A stretch of 64,000 bases of DNA, from positions 34,624,505 to 34,688,504 of the forward strand of contig CM026571.1 of the NCBI GenBank assembly GCA_015143295.1. The letters run 5' to 3'. Shown one piece after another: positions 57,672 through 64,000 of the stretch. Position numbers and translations under genes: made by a program. The stretch comes from Tetracentron sinense. Lineage: Eukaryota; Streptophyta; Magnoliopsida; Trochodendrales; Trochodendraceae. How positions within the stretch are numbered: the first letter of the stretch is position 1; every line of letters starts with the position of its first letter. The notes under the pieces were generated by a model that searched no databases, was not told the origin of the DNA, and worked only from the letters and a program-made list of their open reading frames with translations.

Positions 57672-57735
57672 ATGGATTGGGCTTTTGCACATAGAGTTTG
57701 GGACAAGTGGGCATCTAATTATGTCGGATCTTCTG
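57672..57735 (+). CDS. Candidate host gene, coding exon 1
   Basis: Starts at ATG 57672 (MDWAFAHRVWDKWASNYVGSS) and ends in phase 1 at TCTTCTG, followed by a strong donor GTGAGAAAG. Preceded by TTTGCAG at 57636-57642, a possible acceptor for a noncoding first exon. Together with 57826-57895 it reads as one open frame. I recall a small conserved plant protein that begins this way, but cannot name it or its function. If the host gene is intact further exons must exist; I do not see them in the window. Confidence 0.55.
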
Positions 57736-57825
57736 GTGAGAAAGTTGGAACTTTTCAGGTTCTGTCTCTCTCTATTTTATTTTAACGATGTCCACAGACA
57801 AGTGAGAAGGCTCTAAAACTTGTAG

Positions 57826-57895
57826 GTGAACCACTGAAGGCAGCTTTGCTGATTAATTATGACCCAAGTGGACCTTCTCGCCTAATGTCTGTCAT
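57826..57895 (+). CDS. Candidate host gene, coding exon 2
   Basis: Acceptor CTTGTAG at 57819-57825; the exon encodes EPLKAALLINYDPSGPSRLM and then SVI, ending in phase 2 before donor GTAAGG. The phases of exon 1 (1) and exon 2 fit, so GSSG joins EPLK. No suitable third exon follows: the next acceptor (58174) would give a stop after a few codons (YWDES). The gene may be truncated, have very long introns, or be a pseudogene copy. Confidence 0.55.
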
Positions 57896-59162
57896 GTAAG
57901 GGGAACTAAAATTTATTATGCTTTCTACCCTTTGATGGATACATCTTACAGAGGTCTGGCAGATCAAGGGTTTTGTATCTTATCTATATATGTTTCTAAA
58001 GGTCATTGTAGCTAGACAATATAATTTAGCTAATTAAACTGCACTCTCATTGCTTAATATCTGGCATAAGAATGAAATCAAGTTTAATATTTTGCCAATA
58101 TCTTCTTACATAATTAAGGAAAAAGGGGACAGAAACTAACAACTCATGTTTTTTGTCTTGATTGCTGTTGCAGATATTGGGATGAATCCTGAAAGCTTCC
58201 TAAAGAATCTGCATCTCAATTCTGATAACTTGTCTTTTGCTATATAAAAATTTAATGGGAACCATATATAGAATACTTTAGGTATCTGAAGTTAACTCTG
58301 AATAAACTCTTATCCCCTGTTCATAATTGTTACTATGTTAGGAATCTGATCTATCCTACTAATGATACTTGATAATGTACTTTTCTCAAAAATGAAAAAA
58401 AAAACTCTAAATTTACCTTTCCATGTCCGAAATAATTTCTACGTTCCTGTCATATTCGAGGATAGGACACTGATTTGGGCTCCTATAAACTTATAAAAAG
58501 AATTTGTATCTTTGTCTTATTTATCATTTGTTCTAGCATTGGCCTTCTGTCATCTCTTTAGTTGTATCAAAAGTTTCCCCTTTTTGTTATTTCTTTTTCT
58601 TCCATTTGTATTTATTCCGAAATATCGTAACTTTCATACTTGAAATAAATGTAAAATTTCTCTCATCGTCCTTCTATCACGCAAGGAGAGCTGATTTGGT
58701 ATCTCTTTCATAAAACGCGGTAGGCTTTGAAACGTTGAATGAACATTGATCTCTTTCATAACCAAAAAAAAAAACACTGTGGAACATTGAATGAACAATT
58801 CTTGAACTGGACTCTTATTTCATCACGTTGGTGGTTTTGTTTACGTCAGACATCAGGGATAATTGGACCTATCGAAAGCCATAGCTCTAATTATATGTTA
58901 TTGCAGAACTGCTCAATTATCGCAAACATTTTAAAATTTATTATATGAATTTCAAAAGGGGGAGAGAGCTGCAAAGTGCTTGAGTCACAGAGTCGGCTGG
59001 CTGATCCTTAGTGAGCCATGACATTGATTCTTACAATTTACAAAAGTAATAGTAACAAGCCTTCCTCTCTTTATTGATTGGGTCTCTAGCATCCCTGCCT
59101 TGACTGACACAATTAAATCTAAAGTGGCTTTGTGGGTTATGACTTCTCCTACCTTCAACTGA
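57896..59162 (+). other. AT-rich sequence, no feature recognised
   Basis: Intron-like, AT-rich sequence with short poly-T and poly-A tracts. The acceptor-like TGTTGCAG at 58167-58174 and TATTGCAG at 58898-58905 were tested against the open frame of exon 2 and gave no continuation. No transposon domain. Confidence 0.4.
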
Positions 59163-59440
59163 GTGCAGAGCACTGTTATCCTCCCCCACATTGTCCTAAA
59201 ATTTAATTTTGATGGAAATTTCCTGGACAATCCATGCTCTATGGGCATTTGTGGGGTTGTTAGAAACATTGATGGTAGGATTATCTCTCTCCACTCAGGT
59301 CTAGTGGGTGAAGATTGCTTGAACCATGCTGAGGTTTATCTGTTAGACTAGGATCATCTTTTGCAATTCCTTAGAATGGTTTTCTTTCATCATCGATGGT
59401 GACTATAGGAATGCTCTCTTAGGGGCTAAGTGTCACGGTC
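59163..59440 (+). pseudogene. LINE-type RNase H fragment (RVT_3)
   Basis: The frame reads LKFNFDGNFLDNPCSMGICG and VVRNIDGRIISLHSGLVGED, then LNHAEVYLL: first Asp of RNase H in NFDG and Glu in HAEV. This matches the reverse-transcriptase-associated RNase H (RVT_3) that ends plant L1 ORF2 proteins. It continues past a TAG at 59349 with FSFIIDGDYRNALL in a shifted frame. No upstream RT is linked to it, so it is an isolated remnant. Confidence 0.75.
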
Positions 59441-60840
59441 ACAGTGATGGCTTAGTGCCATGACCATGATGATGGGCCGGGGTGGCCAGAGCATGGGCAA
59501 GTAATTCCTATGTCCTGCCTAGATGATAGACGAGGCACTATGCAAGCGTTAGGGCAACATTGTGCGAGGTTAGTGCTTTAGTGTTGGGGTACCATAGTGC
59601 TTAGTATATAGTACTACGTGGAGTCTGAAGGGACATGGAGGTGTCTTGATGTTGTGTATGAGGTACAATGGTTTGGGCGAGGTGCCCATGATGATGTGTG
59701 GGGTGCAACTCAGGTCATGCATTTTATAAGACACATGGTGGGTGAGTGTTGTGGAGCTTACATGGCATGTCGAAAGTAGGGTCGATAGTACCTTCATTCG
59801 AAGAGAAAGTTTATACGAGTTGAATGACGTAGATGGTTAATGGATATTCGATGCGTTGCTTTGAAAAAGGCCAATATGAGTGTTTGGACATAGTTGATGT
59901 TCCCTTTTGAAAAAAGGGGCGAAAGGCTTAGTATCCACCTTGAGGGGAAGGATCATGCTTTACCTCTCTTTGTGGTACATGTTGGGCCACTTAGTGAGCA
60001 AAACCAAAGGAGTTGGAGGTGGGCTTTAGGATCCTGAAGGCGGTCTCAGTGTCTCCTTAGATGGTTAGTGGTGCATCCAAGGACAATGCAAATGAGTCGG
60101 GCTTCCTAGCATGACGCAGAGTCTTCGGGCCGGAGGTTCCTACCTAGTTCAGCCCTAAGCTTGCGTTATGCATCATGGTCGACTTGTAGGGATGTGAGTT
60201 ACCTTGGGATATTCAGTTATGGACTGATGATCGTGTTGCTGGTTACTAAGCTATCTGTGTTGCATTGGAATCATAGATAGTTGTGTTCAAGAGTATCAGG
60301 CCGTGTTAGATGATTGGTTTGATCGGGGAACCTTAGGGGCATGTAAGATGCACGGGATGGAACCTCGTTGATGTGGGAATCCTATGAGTTGGACAAATCT
60401 TGTGTGTCAGGCGTGACACATTGAAGTGATGCGTAGGCTAGATGGGCGTAGCTTAGCAGATGGGACTTGGTAGCGAGTTGTACCTTGTCGTAGCATCATG
60501 GCACGAGACATTGCTTTAGTTCGGTGTTTGGATAGTGTATGGTTGGCTTTAATCAAGGGATGATTGAGGCGCAACACGGTTGTTCACACAAGGGTGGCGA
60601 GAGAGGTCCTTGGAGTTATCCTTGATCAAGGGATGATTGAGGCACCATACTGTTGTTCTGCAAATAAGAAAATTTGACCATGACACAAGGGTGACGAGAG
60701 AGGTCCTTGGAGGTATGTCTACGCTTTAAATGAGATACATGATTTGGTGATTATTTGGAACATGTAGCTATTGTGGGTCCAAAGATCGGCTAATGGCATT
60801 GTAGATTAGTTGACTAAGGGAGGGTGGAGAGGGTGGACTT
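59441..60840 (+). other. Noncoding, possibly LTR-derived, with a short direct repeat
   Basis: Mixed-composition sequence without a credible frame. Words like GTGTCACGGTCACAGTGATG at 59430 and TCAGGCGTGACACATTG at 60407 suggest an LTR of unknown type. AATCAAGGGATGATTGAGGC (60551, 60624) and AAGGGTG-CGAGAGAGGTCC (60590, 60687) form a tandem repeat of roughly 75-95 bp. Confidence 0.35.
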
Positions 60841-61049
60841 GTTTATGGAAATATTCCTTGATCTATCTTCTTTTTTGGTTTCCTTTCCCTTAAATCTTGC
60901 TTTTTTTGTTTTAATTTGAATGGGCTAGCTTTTGATTGGATATAATTGGAAATTTGGATATGGTAGAGAGGCCTTTTGATGATGATGAAGGCTTTGGGTG
61001 GGTTATGTGGTGACTGGGCTCTGAGCCTTGCTGGTTTCTCCATAGAATT

Positions 61050-63335
61050 TTATAATAGATGTTGGAGTATATTAAAGAAAGACTTCATGGAAGTTTGTCA
61101 GAGTTCCAAGACAATGTTGTTCTAGATACATATTTTAGATTCTACTTAATAGGCTTTATCCCTAGGAAAGGGGGTTTGAATACTTGGGCTTTAACTGATT
61201 AATATGGTTTGCGGTATGTAGGAAGTCATGACCAAATTTCTTGCTTTTAGATTTCTCTAAATGATGGGTTCCAAAATTTCTTGCTTTATCCCAACAACTT
61301 GTTTTTGGCACCAAGATAGACATTCTCAACAAGATGTTGATTGCTAATGAATGTTCAGACTCGAGACTTAGCAGCGAGGTCCCGAGCATCATATTCTATA
61401 TTGACATGAGAAGGCCATCGACCATGTCATTTGGATGCTTATTGAATATTTGCTTAGTGGATGTGCTTTGGAAGCAGACGGTATTCAGGTTTACATGTCT
61501 CTAGCATCCCTCTCAATTTTCGTAAATGGCTTTTTGACTTGGTCATTTGAGTATTGTGAGGAGATTTACTTTCCCTTTCCCTTTTCATTGTAGTGGAGAA
61601 AGTAGACTACTTGCTACTGCATTGGGCAAAGTGAGGCGTGATTGAGGATTTCTCAATTTGAGTGGATGGACCAATCGCTACAACCATCTTTGATATGTGG
61701 AATATACCATATTCATTGGAAGGAAAAACAATCATGATTTTAGATATCGATGATGTACATTATGTTTTCTTGAGGCAGAGGTCTTCGAATGAATATCACA
61801 AAAACAAAATTTTCAGAGTTGGGGAGGTGGAAATCATTGTGCAGATTGCCCGTGCTTAGGTTTAGAAAAAGTATGTTGCCTTCCCTCCTCTTGTCCGTGC
61901 GTTGGGTTACAAAAAGTATGTTGCCTTCCCTCCTCTTTTCTTTACCTCATGTTGGGCATTATTTACAACTCAAAAGTCATGTGGGATCCGGTTGTAGGAC
62001 TCAAAAGAAGGCTTGCCTTTGGAAGCATCCCTCTCAAAAGTAGTTAGATTAAGTCCCTATTGTATTTTTTCTCCTTATTCCATTTTTTTTATATTCCTTT
62101 TTCCAAGACTTCAGAGAATCAAAAGATAACTTTTTCTTTGTAATAGTCTCAATGAGGGAAAAAATTACCATTTAATTGCATGGAGCATGGTTTGTATTTT
62201 GTAGACCTAAAGAAGATGGTGGTGGTCTTGGCTTAAAACCTTTTCAAACAAAGTTCTTTTGGGAGAATGGCTATGGTGCTTTGCAGAGGAAAGCTTTGTC
62301 TTGTAAGGAGTCATAGAAATCAATTATGGGAGTTGATTTTTCTTTTGGTTGTGGGTTGGGGGGAATGTAGTCTATAGCTATAGTGTGATTGGTTAGGATT
62401 ATAGCCTAATAGACAACTTTGATGATAACTTTTGGTGCTAGAATTGATATTATGCCTTCCCTTCCCATCCATTTCTTTTTGAGATACCAGATCACATAAG
62501 GGCATTGGTTGGTAGCTATTTCAAAAGCATGCAGTTTGGATTTGTAATCAAAAGCTTAGAAGAAGCCTTAATTACTGGGAGTTTGATCACACAGGTGGTT
62601 ATTATCATGGTTGGACGAAGTTCTAGAAACATAGAACAAACTATGATTGTACATCAAACGAACATACTATCATCCACCTCGGTCCTCATTTCCCCATAAG
62701 GTTGTGTGGGCTAACCATGTTCCCACAAAGGTATCTTTTTTCCTCTGTTCTGCTGATTTAAATAAAATTCTAACTACAGAGCATCTAAAGAGTAGAGGGT
62801 TGAGTATGACAAATCGTTGCTATATGTGCCTGAATGAGGAAGAGTCTGTGAATCTTCTGTTCTTGCACTACCCGGTTGCATGTGGGCTTTGGCATTCGTT
62901 CCTATCTTGATTAAGAGTGGAGTGGGTCTTCCCTCTCACCTTTCTGAGCTTCTTATCGGGTTGGCAATTGGTGCCGTTAGTGGGGGCTGCCGAAGTAATT
63001 TGGACCTCCCTTCCTGGTGCTATCTCTTGGGCTATTTGGAAAGAGATGAACAGTTGGTCTTTAACAACTCCCCCACTTCCCTCTCTCGACTGTTAGGCCG
63101 TGTTCTTAGCCAGATTGTGGAATGGAGCTCTACAAATCAGCTGGGATCGGAAATCAGGGCACTGTTATTCCAATGAGGGCCACACCACCATAAGTGCCTT
63201 GGCCGCCCATCTTTCTTTTATTATTGTATTATTGCTCGTTTTTTCCTTCTAGTTTACATCTCTGTAAACTGATGTAGCTATCTTTTCTCTTATATTATCT
63301 CTCCTATTTACAGATCAAAAAAAAAATCAAAAAAG
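61050..63335 (+). pseudogene. Second LINE, degenerate: RT and zinc-binding region
   Basis: Plus-strand L1-type remnant. In broken frames: FIPRKGGLNTWALTD (about 61150), ILNKMLIANECSDSR (about 61323), SLSIFVNGF (about 61505), CRPKEDGGLGLKPFQTKFF (about 62205), HVPTKVSFFLCSADLNKILT (62720-62780), GLSMTNRCYMCLNEEESVNL (62800-62860) for zf-RVT, and LERDEQLVFNN (63030). An A-rich tail, AAAAAAAAATCAAAAAAG, at 63319-63336 marks the 3' end. It is much older than the LINE at 13672-17560. Order matches RT, thumb, zf-RVT. Confidence 0.75.
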
Positions 63336-64000
63336 TACCATAAAGTTACCGTTCAAGAGGGTTTTCCCAAACAATCTTTACCATAGAGACACAGGTAAAG
63401 TGAAAGGTGGGAAATAAATCAAAATTCCAAGCCTAAACCGGTAATCCCGAAGTAAACCGATGAATTATCAAATTTTAGATAGTACATTTAAACTTTGACA
63501 GTTTTATAACGAAAGATAAGCTAGTTTCTATCAATAAAAAAAGAAAAGAAAGATAAGCTAGTTTCTTGCAATATTTTGCAAATTTTGCCATAATTCGCAA
63601 ATATTTGTGAACATGGAAATTTAACACCATTCCAAATTAGGAAAAGTTACAATAATGAATAATGGAAAATAACCATAAAAATAGAGTTGCCACCCATTCT
63701 ATTTAGAGGGAAATTGGGAACCCTAAACTAATGGATAAGGTGATGTAGGATTATGCTATGGCCTAAAATCTAATGTGTTGAGATTAAGATTGAATTAACA
63801 ATAATAAAGTAAATTATAAAATTGCAATCCTATCACAAAATAATTTTTCAAGAAAGTCCAAGTAAAGCAATTTAAGAAGATTCAAGGCCATGTCACAAAC
63901 CTACAATAATGATCCTCAGTTATATCTACGAGGGTTAATACAATTCTATAATTCCACAAGCTTACGGATTAACCTTTCGTTCAATGTAAATTTTGTTGTC
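63336..64000 (-). other. AT-rich sequence, LTR-like remnant at the edge
   Basis: No coding frame. GGAAAATAACC, then AATAGAGTTGCCACCC at about 63680 and further words resemble, on the minus strand, the end of Tat-type LTRs. The sequence continues beyond the window. Confidence 0.3.

Overview
The window is nuclear DNA of a flowering plant with a repeat-rich genome. It carries Ty3/gypsy elements of the Tat/Ogre and chromovirus types, Ty1/copia LTRs, plant L1-type LINEs and hAT transposons, and almost no host coding sequence. There are no bacterial operons, rRNA or tRNA genes, or CRISPR arrays that I can support. Nearly every open frame is a decayed fragment of a transposon protein, and the species cannot be named from this sequence. 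Element letters (A to H) are mine.

1 to 29.5 kb is a nest of LTR retrotransposons. The outermost is element C (minus strand, Tat/Ogre-like): 5' LTR 26768-29466, an extra ORF with a DUF7745-like product at 25.9-22.3 kb, and gag at 21.9-20.0 kb. A copia solo LTR (22773-25379, target duplication GACAT) splits the extra ORF. Element B (minus, Tat-like) sits in C's gag: 5' LTR 18319-20017, leader with a 30-bp minisatellite, gag, protease and reverse transcriptase ending near 8017. A minus-strand L1 LINE (13672-17560) lies in B. Element A (plus, same LTR family as C) broke B's reverse transcriptase; its 3' LTR is 5414-8016, preceded by an 86-bp tandem array. Element D (minus chromovirus; LTR 1820-4151, gag, start of protease) entered A and runs off the left edge.

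29.5 to 43.4 kb is a second nest. Element E (plus, same LTR family as A and C) has its 3' noncoding part at 29467-33546 and its LTR start at 33547. A copia solo LTR lies in it at 30142-32327. Copia element F (LTR 33577-35806, primer-binding site, gag, protease) interrupts its LTR. F itself carries a reverse-oriented solo LTR at 37041-39241 with target duplication CCTAT.

43.4 to 58 kb holds the clearest structures. A complete but dead chromovirus H (43933-55979, target duplication CTGTC) contains a 638-bp hAT-like non-autonomous element in its 5' LTR (43942-44579, 8-bp duplication GTCACGTG) and a 6.2-kb hAT transposon with a recognisable transposase (46309-52546, 8-bp duplication GGTGCAAC). 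H may lie in a long 5' UTR intron of a host gene whose first two coding exons are at 57672-57735 and 57826-57895; no third exon was found. The right end (59.1-64 kb) holds LINE fragments and unclassified LTR-like sequence.

The pieces do not work together as a pathway: this is a record of successive insertions. The least expected features are a family of 27-33-bp interrupted palindromes with an almost fixed 12-3-12 geometry in the A/C LTRs, a 67-bp array with two hairpins per unit in B's LTR, an intron-like GT-AG segment between gag and protease in D, and a 574-bp tandem duplication inside a solo LTR.
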